NCBI RefSeq assembly: GCF_040869045.1
Contig: NC_090320.1
Coordinates: forward strand, 149,070,941-149,134,940
From: Eurosta solidaginis
Lineage: Eukaryota; Arthropoda; Insecta; Diptera; Tephritidae
Reading direction: 5' to 3'
Length of the DNA: 64,000 nt
The position numbers and the translations under genes are program-made. The notes under the pieces were generated by a model. The model did not search any database. It had not been told where the DNA came from and saw only the letters and a list, made by a program, of their open reading frames with translations. This document shows positions 1-9,434 of the stretch, one piece after another (position 1 is the first letter of the stretch; each line of letters opens with the position of its first letter).

Positions 1-1541
1 CTCTCAAAGGTTTTGAGCAGAAATGATGTTAAGCTAATGGGTCTATAGTCTTTGGGATACACGTGACCGATCTTCCCCGCCTTTGGTAGAAAAGCTACAC
101 GAGCAGTTCTCCAAGAGTGCGGTACATGATTCAGTCTTATGCACCCATCGAATATTATTTTAAGCCATTCCACGACCGCCCTACTTGAGACTTGTAGCAT
201 GGCCGGGAATATACCATCTGGGCCCGGCGATTTAAACTTAGAAAACGTCTTCACTGCCCACTCGATCTTGGTATCGGTCACCAAGCCCGGCACCACTAGC
301 TCCGTGATCGAAGTGTGAGTGATGTCTGCTGGTTCTTCTAAACCGTCTCCCGATGGAAAATGTGTATCAAGAAGCACCTCAAGGGATTCCTCACTATCAC
401 GTGACCATTCCCCGTTCTCTTTCTTTATTAGTCCCTGGACTATGTTTCCCTTTGCTAGGACTTTTTTCAACCGTGCTGTTTCACTGGAGCACTCTATGTC
501 CGTACAGAAACTTTTCCATGAGTTTCTCTTCGCCCTGGTAATTTCACGCTTGTAGATCCTCAGTAGATCCCTGTACTCGTCCCGACACGCTTCGCTTTCC
601 GCGGTCTTTGCGAGTTTAAACATTTCTTTTACCTGTCTTCTTAGAAGACTCAGCTCATTGCTCCACCATGGCGGCTTTGCTTTTCCTCTGAATCTTCTTA
701 GAGGGCAAGCTTTGTTATACGCAGCCATAAGCGTCCTTGTTAGGAATTCATTCGACTCCTCCAGTTCCTCTACATTAGCAACCTCTTTGGGTTGTCCCAG
801 TTTCGTTTCTACATGTTTCTGGAATTTAGTCCAATTCGTTGCCCTAGGGTTTCTAAAGGTTCCTCCCTTCTCTACCCTCTTTAGTAGGATGCTGAAGCTT
901 ATATACGCATGGTCGGAGAAGGATGGTCTATCGAGAACCATCCAATCATACCTTGATATATCACGCTCGGAGCTCAATGTAATATCCAGAACATTGCTGG
1001 ATGTTGGACCAATGTATGTAGGAACATTTCCCCTGTTGGCTATCTGCAAATTGGTTTGCAGGATGTAACAAAATAGAGATTCGCCTCTCTCGTTCGTATC
1101 TACTCCTCCCCACGCATTGCGGTGCGCATTTGCATCTGCGCCTATGACCAACCGCCCTTTGCGCCCTTCCTCCTGTACTAGCCTTTTGCACTCCATCGGT
1201 GGAACCTCCGCAGCATGGGCCATGTAGCAGGACGCCAGGATAAATGCCTGCTTATTCTTTTGCTCAACGGCCACCGCTACGAGATCCTCGGTGGTGTAAT
1301 TAGGCAGCATATATGAATGCAGCTGTTTCCTTACCATTACTACAGCTCGCACCCGTCCTTCCGTTTGTGCGTAGTAAACGCCAAACCCGCGCGCGCTAAG
1401 TCCAGAAACCTTTCCTCCCGATGAGAGCCACGGCTCCTGGATCAGCGCCACGTCAAACGAACCCTCCGCAAGGGTTAGGAGGAGTTCGCTCGACGCCACT
1501 TTACTGTGTTGGAGGTTTATCTGTAGGACTCGCAGCACCAT
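1..1541 (-). CDS. Non-LTR retrotransposon ORF2 (endonuclease and start of RT), partial
   Basis: The protein would nick target DNA and prime reverse transcription of a LINE. The reading frame is open from an ATG at 1541 to the left edge of the window, so the RT core and 3' end lie outside. The start (MVLRVLQINLQHSK) is typical of LINE ORF2. An APE-type endonuclease follows, with QEPWLSS, GADANAH and SDHAY motifs in the first ~270 residues. Next come a KPPWW linker and the beginning of the RT (SPGPDGIFPA, AFLPKAGKIG, KDYRPISLTS). The ATG lies inside the end of ORF1 (overlap 1501-1541, +1 frame), so translation probably relies on coupling or reinitiation. The endonuclease closely resembles that of the RNase H-bearing element at 15-21 kb, so I place it in the LOA/I-like group by inference. 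No frameshift was seen in the visible part. Confidence 0.88.
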   Translation of the reverse strand, partial: MVLRVLQINLQHSKVASSELLLTLAEGSFDVALIQEPWLSSGGKVSGLSARGFGVYYAQTEGRVRAVVMVRKQLHSYMLPNYTTEDLVAVAVEQKNKQAFILASCYMAHAAEVPPMECKRLVQEEGRKGRLVIGADANAHRNAWGGVDTNERGESLFCYILQTNLQIANRGNVPTYIGPTSSNVLDITLSSERDISRYDWMVLDRPSFSDHAYISFSILLKRVEKGGTFRNPRATNWTKFQKHVETKLGQPKEVANVEELEESNEFLTRTLMAAYNKACPLRRFRGKAKPPWWSNELSLLRRQVKEMFKLAKTAESEACRDEYRDLLRIYKREITRAKRNSWKSFCTDIECSSETARLKKVLAKGNIVQGLIKKENGEWSRDSEESLEVLLDTHFPSGDGLEEPADITHTSITELVVPGLVTDTKIEWAVKTFSKFKSPGPDGIFPAMLQVSSRAVVEWLKIIFDGCIRLNHVPHSWRTARVAFLPKAGKIGHVYPKDYRPISLTSFLLKTFE

Positions 1542-3315
1542 TGGGCTGTTTGTCCCCCTCCAGCACCTTCGTCTTGACGTCATCGTCCTCCTCTTGACCT
1601 TTTGGTTTAGAGTATTCGAGGCCCCCTTCAGCCCCTCGTGAATGTTGTGCCGTGTGTTCCTCTGTGCGAGTCACAGCACCATTTAGCGGTTGCTCCTCTT
1701 CTAGCACGTTCGTGGTGACGTCGGGGACCTCCACCTTTCTTTTTTCCCTTAGGCTTCTGAGGTCCTTTTCGACTTCGCCCACTTCCAGCGTGTTAGGATT
1801 TTTATCCTCGGGACTTCTTTTCCTGAGTCGCATGTAAATTTTGCCAGTGCCAAAGGACATTTTGCCAAGCTGCGTATACAAAATATCCTCCGCCTGCTTG
1901 TTTATTTGGAAGATGTAGAACTGACCATCCTCGGTAGGCCGAGATACAGTAAGTACCTTCCAATCCTGTGTCGGTATGTTCGGATTCTGATTCTGCAGAA
2001 GTCGCAGTGTATCCTCCGACTTCATCACGCATGGTATCCATACCTTAACTTTTGGTACCGTGGGGATTTGCGCTTTATCCACCACCTCAAAACGCGCATT
2101 CGTGCCTTGCCTTTGGAGGTTTGGAACGACTTCCTCCAGCCACCGCAAGCTCGCGATGTTGTCGCACGCTATCATCTTCACACCATTATACCATCCCCCC
2201 GAATCAAAGGTTGGAAGGGGCTTACTTGGTTGTTCCCGCATCATCTTAAGCATTAAGCTAATAAGCTCCCTTTCCACAGATCTCCACCTTTCAGTAGTCA
2301 TTTGTCCGAACGGACTGCTACGATCAACCAGCGCCACAGTCAGTGACTGCTTTGCCACATCACTCATCTTCTCGGGAAAAGCAGGAGTCTTAGTGTTATC
2401 TCCCTTTGGAACCTCCGAGAACACCGGAGTCTTCGCGTTAACTCCCTTTAGCGCCTCCGAGAAAGCCGGAGTCTTAGCGTTATCTCCCTTTGGCTTATCT
2501 CCTACTTCCGTAGTTGGAACTTCCCTCTGACTGGCAGCTTTCGAGGTAGTTGCTACCTCGCTATTGGAACCCATCTGTCTTACAGCTTTGGGCCTACTTG
2601 TCTTGTCTATGCGACTGCCCTGCCTCGCGGCTCTAGGACTGGGTCCTTTCTGCCTCTTGAAAGCAGGCTTGTCGCCTTCTGCCGAACGTTGCCTCTTCAT
2701 TCTGCCATTCGACGCTTCTTCCTCCTCGTACCGGTTGCAGAACCGAGGGTTTCTCGCAGCAAACATTTTGAACTGCCTTCGACCTACTTCTACCTCTTCA
2801 TGGGCCCATTCCAAGCGCTCGATCTCCACTTCTGTTGGGTCGACCACTGCTCCCAAGCGTTGTACAATTCTTAGTGCTGCACGGTACTGCGAGAGAGCTC
2901 TTTTACTTCCTCTGCTCCGTACCCTTCTCCACTCTTCTACTCCGTTTTCATTTGTGTGCTTCTCCAACACGGAGTTCATTGAATCAGCACTACTCTCGCT
3001 CCCTGAGTCCGACGCATCGCTTAATTCGTATTTGTCGTCCTTGGATTGCGACTCAGTCCTCCTCTTTACATCCTCCTTATTACATTCAGGTAATGAGTTG
3101 TTCATCTTGGTCGTACGACCACCTGCCCGACAAGGCGGGCTCAGCGGTCCAGTATTATATACGGGGAAAGAACTGTCCGCCACAGCAGCGCCCCTTACTG
3201 CGGTAAGGCCATAACTACTTCCCGAGATGGCCCGGTATCGGGAAGGCTCCGTTCGAATACAGCCGAATTTATCCCCTGGCTGCAAATCGTCCAATAGGCA
3301 CGGTCCGCATAACAC
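1501..3315 (-). CDS. Non-LTR retrotransposon ORF1 (Gag-like RNA-binding protein)
   Basis: The frame is uninterrupted for 604 codons, upstream of and overlapping ORF2. The first ATG is at 3315, but a second one at 3105 (MNNSLPECNKEDVKRR) follows a Cys/Gly/Arg-rich stretch that looks like 5' UTR, so I prefer a protein of about 534 residues. The N-terminal half is highly charged (Lys, Glu, Ser, Asp), including a three-fold repeat of the type AKTPAFSEALKG near the middle. The C-terminal half has a compact domain with conserved tryptophans (GGWYNGVKMIACDNIASLRW ... VKVWIPC ... DWKVLTV) shared with ORF1 of the second LINE at 18.9-20.1 kb. I infer that this is the nucleic-acid-binding, RNP-forming part, comparable to the DUF4780-type domain of fly LINEs. 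No CCHC knuckle was seen. The tail is Glu/Lys-rich. Confidence 0.8.
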   Translation of the reverse strand: MLCGPCLLDDLQPGDKFGCIRTEPSRYRAISGSSYGLTAVRGAAVADSSFPVYNTGPLSPPCRAGGRTTKMNNSLPECNKEDVKRRTESQSKDDKYELSDASDSGSESSADSMNSVLEKHTNENGVEEWRRVRSRGSKRALSQYRAALRIVQRLGAVVDPTEVEIERLEWAHEEVEVGRRQFKMFAARNPRFCNRYEEEEASNGRMKRQRSAEGDKPAFKRQKGPSPRAARQGSRIDKTSRPKAVRQMGSNSEVATTSKAASQREVPTTEVGDKPKGDNAKTPAFSEALKGVNAKTPVFSEVPKGDNTKTPAFPEKMSDVAKQSLTVALVDRSSPFGQMTTERWRSVERELISLMLKMMREQPSKPLPTFDSGGWYNGVKMIACDNIASLRWLEEVVPNLQRQGTNARFEVVDKAQIPTVPKVKVWIPCVMKSEDTLRLLQNQNPNIPTQDWKVLTVSRPTEDGQFYIFQINKQAEDILYTQLGKMSFGTGKIYMRLRKRSPEDKNPNTLEVGEVEKDLRSLREKRKVEVPDVTTNVLEEEQPLNGAVTRTEEHTAQHSRGAEGGLEYSKPKGQEEDDDVKTKVLEGDKQPNGAASPTDKPPTQ

Positions 3316-3490
3316 CCTGGATTAGGGGGTTGGCAGTTCTTGGTCACCGACATCCCGCCGCCTTCCTATGAGGCGATACGGCGTAGATGTCAGTCCTAAA
3401 CAGCTACGCCTCATAGTCGGGCGCTATGGAGTTCGGCTAAGCCCTCACACCAACGACAAGGTGCCTACCCTAGTGAGGGTCACATATACA
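3316..3490 (-). other. Probable 5' UTR of the left LINE
   Basis: This GC-rich stretch lies directly upstream of ORF1 and is compositionally unlike the AT-rich DNA beyond about 3490. It probably holds the internal promoter of the element. The exact 5' boundary cannot be set because the other end of the element, and so its target duplication, is outside the window. Confidence 0.45.
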
Positions 3491-3560
3491 TAGCTTCGTA
3501 AATGAAATACAAACACAAAATATAAAAATGAATATGTTTAAAATCGGTTATTATTAGTAA

Positions 3561-3846
3561 CTATTTTCCTTATAGATGTATAGATATGTACGAGTACTAA
3601 CGTTGTTGCTACAGTAGTGATACTAGGTAATAACATAACAAAAACATAACCTACTCATTTGAAGCAAAGAAAACTTTTAAATGTCCTTACCGCAATAATT
3701 CACTATTTTCCTTATAGATGTATAGATATGTACGAGTACTAACGTTGTTGCTACAGTAGTGATACTAGGTAATAACATAACAAAAACATAACCTACTCAT
3801 TTGAAGCAAAGAAAACTTTTAAATGTCCTTACCGCAATAATTCACA
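3561..3846. repeat. Perfect-looking 152-bp tandem duplication
   Basis: The block starting ctattttccttatagatg at 3561 is repeated immediately at 3713 with the same sequence through accgcaataattcac. I saw no mismatch by eye, which suggests a recent duplication. No coding function is visible. Confidence 0.9.
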
Positions 3847-4543
3847 ATTTTCCCAAAACAAAAGTACGTTTTTATTATTTTAATTTTAAAATAACCAAAA
3901 TATTCAAAACTTGTCTACCACGTAGTGCTGTTATATTTTCATCTTATAGATCAGATTTATTTCAGGCACAAATTCAATTTCAGCTAGTGTGCAATCATAA
4001 CAAAATTTAAACAACAGGTCTATTCATCAAGCGTGATTTATATTAGTTTGCCTGATTAAGGAATTGAATAGTGCACAAGATGGGATGTCCTTATTATACC
4101 GTCTCACAATGTGCGGCATGCCCAGCCGTAGGAGTATTATTCGTAAGCTACCCATGTACACAGGTAGTTACATTAGTCTCTTAGTTTTTCTGCTACATGC
4201 ACAATAACGGAATTTAGACAATCGATCTCGCGACACAAGTATAAAACATTATATTTGTAGTAATTTGCGTAAGTTTAATGCTAATTATAGCGTTCATTAT
4301 TATGTGCGAAAAAAGAGCCTTTCTATGACATTGAGGATTGTCAATCTTGCGAAATAATTGTATGTATCCATGTATATGCGTGGGTATAATCTTCGTCGAA
4401 AGAGTTGAATAGAAAAGGATCTACATTGGATGTATGTTTTTGGCTAACATTTAATGAGCTCTCACTGGTGGTGCTAAAGTTTTATTATTTTGAAAAATAA
4501 AAGATTTTCATGTTTGGAAAATTGCTATGGGACAAAACAAAAT
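3847..4543. other. Unassigned AT-rich spacer
   Basis: There is no convincing ORF, RNA gene or repeat in this stretch. The short open frames here have no recognisable motifs. Confidence 0.6.
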
Positions 4544-4556
4544 TGGAATCTGTACA
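4544..4556. repeat. Target-site duplication, left copy
   Basis: The 13-mer tggaatctgtaca is identical to 6259-6271 on the other side of the R1-type insertion. Confidence 0.88.
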
Positions 4557-6258
4557 GCGAGTGTAGGTTTTACGTGAGTGTCTGTCTTCGAAGACCTAAC
4601 CTCACGCATGTACCAAGTACACAGGTCAAAGCGGGTCTGACCAGCCCCCAAGGCTCGCTTACCTTGGTACCAATCGATAATGTGAGTGGACACATCATCA
4701 CCTTGGTGGGGTTGGAGGCCTATCTAACACCTCTTCCATTCTATGGGTCATGGCACCCGGTTGCAATGCAACTCCACATTCGAGCTGACCAACTCTTACC
4801 GCATTCGGATATCAACCACAGCCACCACGATGCTCCCAAAGGAGCCAACCGCAACCGAACAGAAACGGAGCAAGCTCCGCGGGCTATCTGTTCCCCGTGG
4901 TACCACTTTAAAGTCTTGGTCTGACTTTCGCAGCCGAAGCCACTTCCGGTTGAGTATCCACCTACTCCGGACCGGCCGCCTAGGGGTGAGGTGGGGTTAG
5001 AACCCCCCCCACATCCACGAACACACGCACGAGTTAACCACCACGGTCACCACCACGTCTCCTCCGTCTAAACACCTCCAAAGCATACCTATTGAGCAAA
5101 TCAATAGTCCGACTAGTGGAGAGCGCTCCACTAACATCAACTCTACCTTCTTCAACATTAACCCCACAACTACCCAAATCCCTTATGTCCGAGTACTCCG
5201 GGCACTCGAACAACACATGCACCCAATCCTCACATGCAGCCCCACATACACACCCCTCCGTTTCGCTCAAGCTCCTCTTATGCAAGAATGCATTAAGAGG
5301 ACCATGACCAGTAAGCAGAAAGCCCAGGCTCAGATTAAATCTGAAGTCTGGATTTTCCGCCACAAATGAAACGTCCCGGATGTACCCGTACGTTACCCTG
5401 CCGTTGGGACTATTGTCCCAGCGCTCCTGCCACTTCCCTCTAACCACCCCTTCTAATCGACGCCTATTCTCCAACCATCCACTCTCCACATTATCGTCGG
5501 CGGCCCATTCATCCTCCAAAAGCGGCAAACTTGCCCTCCTTCTCAGCCTGAAGGAAACAGCGAGCTGCATAACCACCAGGTCGAGAGGGGGTGCACCAAG
5601 AAGCACCTGCATCGCATCCGTGGAAACGGTACGACACAAGGGCAAGCATGGGAGCATCATGCACCTCTGTATGCTCAGCACGCGTCTCTGACCATGAGCA
5701 GTCATGACCGTTCGGTACCATATGGCGGCACCAAAAGTAGCACATGCTACGAATAGGCCACGATATATTGTGCGAACGGCACGGCGACTCAGGCCCCAGT
5801 CACTCCGAAGGATACGTCGTAACTGCCCCGAAACATTCTGCATCTTGTCCCTGACATCATCCAAGTGTGGTAGGAAGTTAAGTTCATTCGCTCACCCATT
5901 GTCAGCCCCAGGTATTTGACTTTCGTCGCATATCTGATGCTGACCCCGCCGATGCGGACAACCGGTGGGCGATTCTGTGACAATCTGCCTTTCAGCAGCA
6001 TCATCACAGTTTTGTCCACCGAAATATCTACGCTAACATGGGCGCCCCAGCCAGGCACTATTTGACATAGAGACTCACTGGTACGCTCAATGCTGGCGCG
6101 AGAATCCCCCTCCACTAATAGGAGGAGGTCATCCGCATAGGCGCAGAGTTTGCAAAGATGCTCGAGTTGCCTTAACAGGGAGTCCATCATCATGTTCCAT
6201 ATATATGGACCACAGATGGATCTTTGCGGACAACCTCGAGCCACCTCCCTTTCCACAC
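4557..6258 (-). mobile_element. 5'-truncated R1-type LINE with 13-bp target-site duplication
   Basis: The identical 13-mer tggaatctgtaca flanks this block at 4544-4556 and 6259-6271, so it is a discrete insertion. Read on the minus strand, it starts inside the RT domain and ends with a 3' UTR (4557-5033) carrying a C-rich run near 5000. There is no poly-A tail. Truncation at the 5' end is the normal outcome of target-primed reverse transcription. Confidence 0.88.
5034..6256 (-). pseudogene. R1-type reverse transcriptase fragment, frameshifted
   Basis: This is the C-terminal half of a LINE ORF2. The first piece (5789-6256) holds the RT active site YADD (6128-6139, context LCAYADDLLLLVEGD), followed by a KTVMMLLKG and KVKYLGLTMG stretch typical of the palm and thumb. 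The second piece (5034-5864) is in another frame, overlaps the first, and continues the thumb (SIQRCMMLPCLPLCRTVSTD), then ends with LTGHGPLNAFLHKR and a Cys/His knuckle (CVCGAACEDWVHVLFECPEY). That C-terminal knuckle and the LTGHG...F motif are characteristic of the R1/Waldo/TRAS group. One frameshift at about 5860-5880 and the missing N-terminus make it non-functional. Confidence 0.88.
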
Positions 6259-6271
6259 TGGAATCTGTACA
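6259..6271. repeat. Target-site duplication, right copy
   Basis: This is the partner of 4544-4556. Confidence 0.88.
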
Positions 6272-6336
6272 ATAAAAGCCAACTAGAAATTGGAATTACT
6301 TTGCGTGAATTTTCGCTTTTGCACTATGGTTTTGTT

Positions 6337-6344
6337 GTACATAC
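6337..6344. repeat. 8-bp target-site duplication, left
   Basis: gtacatac is identical to 8445-8452 and directly abuts the TAGAG terminus. Confidence 0.82.
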
Positions 6345-8444
6345 TAGAGGTTTGCGCCGATCGCTTTATCGGCGGCGGCGGCGTAGGCTCTATTATATAC
6401 CGGCGGCGGCGCTGTAGGCGGCGCGCCGGCGTACGCCGGTGTTCTTACTTTAAAACTTTATTTTTCTATTTAAAAAAATAATATTTAGGAAAGGTTTTGT
6501 TTATATGTATTTAAGGAAATCAACGTGTTGGCCATTTCGGAATTATCCGGGGGTTTTGCATCAAAATCTCGCAGACCATTCACACATTTTCAGGAGTAAC
6601 TCCTTGCGAAGGGATTGTCCCTCGTTCGCTTGCTCCAGAGAGGCTTCGAACCTAACCCCGGTCTTTGGAATTGGTATTGCTGCGTCTGCTGAAAAGAAAT
6701 AGGGATACATAATATAGTCACACTTTTGCCTGTATATCTCGTGCAAAGCGTAGTTTCACCTAGGGTTAACTCCTAATAATCGTCGCGAACACAATTTCTT
6801 TAAATCATTTGTCGCTCCTTGGCGGTCACGCATAAAGGCGACTTAGGGTTGCTATTAATGGTCTATTAATACTCATGACTTTCGTGGCACAGGGCGCCTC
6901 CAGTTTTTTCGGCTGTTTTTAAGAGCTACAATTCCCGATGTGCAAACAGTAGGAATCCCTACCACCAGTCGGTACCACGCCTCCTGAGCCTCACACCATA
7001 TGCCAGTACAGAAGCTATAGGGCTGCGACTTCGAACTCATACCTTCGTCGACGTCACTTTCCTAGAAGCTCTAGGTTTAGCTCCGAAGACTTTCCAACGG
7101 ATGCTTTTGTCGCGCTATGCTGCCGAGCTACACCAGAGAAACACCTTGAAACGTTAGGGAGTGACTTTTCGGCCAAGGATGCCGCCCTCGAAATCATAAG
7201 CAGTCTAAGTGGATGTCATTGCGACATGGGTGAAAATCGTATAATCCTCGGCGCATCTACATAATTAAAATTTTACAAGGACCCTGGGTAAAATTTTTAA
7301 AATGTAGACCAAAGATTGCAGACGTTTGTGTTCACAACATTGATTTCAATAGTCTTCGTTAAATTAAATTTAGAATGAAAGTCGACGCATTTTAAGTTGA
7401 AAGTTGTTAACTACTGTTTTCCGGCTTTACGATATAGGAGCTCATTATGGATGACCGCGTAGCTTCAGTTTTCAGACAAATTCGACTGTCCACTACGTTA
7501 GGGTAGTATCACACACGGTCATTAGTTCCACTGTCTTGGGAAAGCTTTTGCTTCACCACTTTGAGTGTTATTGCGAAGGACAAAGCCTCACCTGGTATAT
7601 ATATGTGCCTACGTATTCACATTTGTAAAAGGGGCCGTAACGTGTAGGTGATATTTAAACTTGGTTGATAGGCTATACTCAATGTGATTCACTCCAAGGG
7701 ACTAGTTTTGGATAGGGCCGTCAACTTTAGGAAATCTCAAACCGGGAGACTTGGGTGTTGAAGGATTAAGTGTGAAAATCAAAATTCACATTTCATACGC
7801 TATTGTATAGTTTCGCAAATAAACAACAGATGTTTGAATGCAAGACTTAGTGATTTTTCAAACCCTTCTCATAAGTACATATATCCTCAACTTAAGTATG
7901 AGATAAGAATAATTTCGAAGGAGTGTTTATGCCCCTAGAACCTACCAAAGGATTTTGCATCACTGATTTCGCTTATTCTTGAGGACAATTTAAAAACATG
8001 TTCGCCTTGGGTCATTTTATTTGAATTAATTGTTCATTATTAGTTTTTTCAAAAATGCAAAGTGAGCATATAAATGTATTATATAACTTATCTTTTACCG
8101 TTCTGTTTTAATAACTTGCTGAATTGGGTGATGCAAAGTCCGTGTTAATCTGACATCGAAAGCGCCTGTTATTTTAAATAACTTTTGAATAGTTATAAAG
8201 GGTTAAATTTGGCAATTAGTTACTTATAACTGGCAGTGATACGCATCCGTTGATACCACTTTCGACCATATCCGACCAATTTTCGACATGAACAATAAAT
8301 GGCCTAAACAGTCTTAAACGAGTAAAAAATATAGTAACGCGCCGACGCCGCGCCGCCGCGCCGATATTTTTGACATTCGGCGGCGTGCAAAAAACGACCA
8401 AAATCGGCGGCGGCGGCGGCGTTTATCGGCGGCGTATATCTCTA
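6345..8444. mobile_element. Non-autonomous hAT-like DNA transposon (2.1 kb) with CGG-rich inverted ends
   Basis: The block is bounded by the identical 8-mer gtacatac at 6337-6344 and 8445-8452. It starts TAGAGGTTTGCGCCG, and its other end, reverse-complemented, starts TAGAGATATACGCCG. The terminal TAGAG and the 8-bp duplication fit the hAT superfamily. Both ends continue into GC-rich (CGG/CGC)n subterminal DNA (6355-6440 and 8335-8435), in sharp contrast with the AT-rich interior. There is no transposase ORF inside, so it would need an enzyme in trans. A partial, internally deleted relative lies at 50067-51147. Confidence 0.82.
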
Positions 8445-8452
8445 GTACATAC
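8445..8452. repeat. 8-bp target-site duplication, right
   Basis: gtacatac is the partner of 6337-6344. Confidence 0.82.
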
Positions 8453-8938
8453 CAATGTAATAATTTCAAAATGTTTATAAAGATTTCGAAAAAAACTTAA
8501 AAAGCTCTGTTTAGAAATAGAGTTTACTTAGAGAGAAATTATATGTAATGCATTTCTTTGATACATACTCAAACTGCGCCATCTTTCCTATTGCATCTAC
8601 ATCGAGGCGAATGTAATTAATGCACAAAATTTTTATTTTAATTCTTTATAATTTTATTATCACATAATTCTTATGTTAACGCTAAGTGGTACTGGTTTAC
8701 ATAGAAATAACTATGTAAAGATTTATTAATTTTCAGTATTATCTTTTATAAAAATTGCTCCACTTGGAGCTAACTTCTGGTCATTTACGATTGATACTGG
8801 TTTGTTGCATAAATCGTCATGTAATTCCCATTTTCCATTGCTTCTTCGGCAATACGCTCGGAAGTGTCCGGGTACATAATCAATTATACCTTTCAAACTG
8901 AAGGAAGAGATAAAAAAGAAAAGATTTGTTAAGTTTTG
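8453..8938. other. Spacer downstream of the transposase gene
   Basis: This AT-rich stretch has no convincing ORF. In the minus-strand direction it would be the 3' flank of the transposase pseudogene. Around 8800-8890 there is weakly coding-like composition that may be a further C-terminal exon, but I could not establish a frame. Confidence 0.4.
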
Positions 8939-9312
8939 TTAATTTTGTATGAGGCTTAGATTTAACGCTGATATTTTTATATATCTGAATTTATTATTTT
9001 CGATTGAAAAGTTTATACTTTTTTCAATTTCCGACAACTTGCATGTTTGCAGCTCTGATGCTAAGTCTTTCCTTAGCTCCAACTCTACGAATACATGAGT
9101 GTTGAATGATGGTTTTACATAACATTCTTCACTACGTTTGGAGCATCGGGAAGTAAAATTTGTAGATATTTCGGCAAGGTGATTTCCTAGTGACTGATAG
9201 CCTTCTTCACACAACCTTTTGTGGTCCTTAATCCATAGTGTCGATACTTCTTTTGAATATTGACCACAATTTTCGCAGTTGTAGGTGTCATGTCCACTGG
9301 GGCAATCAAAAA
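8939..9312 (-). pseudogene. C-terminal exon of the MULE-like transposase gene
   Basis: On the minus strand a frame opens after a pyrimidine-rich stretch and 'ccccag' at about 9299, which looks like a splice acceptor. It encodes a small Cys-rich unit (CPSGHDTYNCENCGQ) that could bind zinc, then about 100 residues to a stop at 8939. It lies just downstream of the transposase core on the same strand, and a donor-like site (aga/gtaggt, about 9434) ends the preceding frame. I therefore infer an intron of about 135 bp between them. The role of the zinc unit is unknown. Confidence 0.5.
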
Positions 9313-9434
9313 AACATTTTTACCATACCGCTGATAACTTTGAGTACATATTTAATACTTTGGGAAAAAGCGGAAAAAAAGGTTTTGATGGCTTATCTTT
9401 TAGTTTGTCTTGAAAATAAATAAATAAATTGTAC

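Noticed and set aside
1652..3214. Plus-strand ORFs opposite the left LINE (for example 2564-3214)
   Set aside because: Antisense shadows of ORF1. No motifs, Ser/Leu-rich as expected from the complement.
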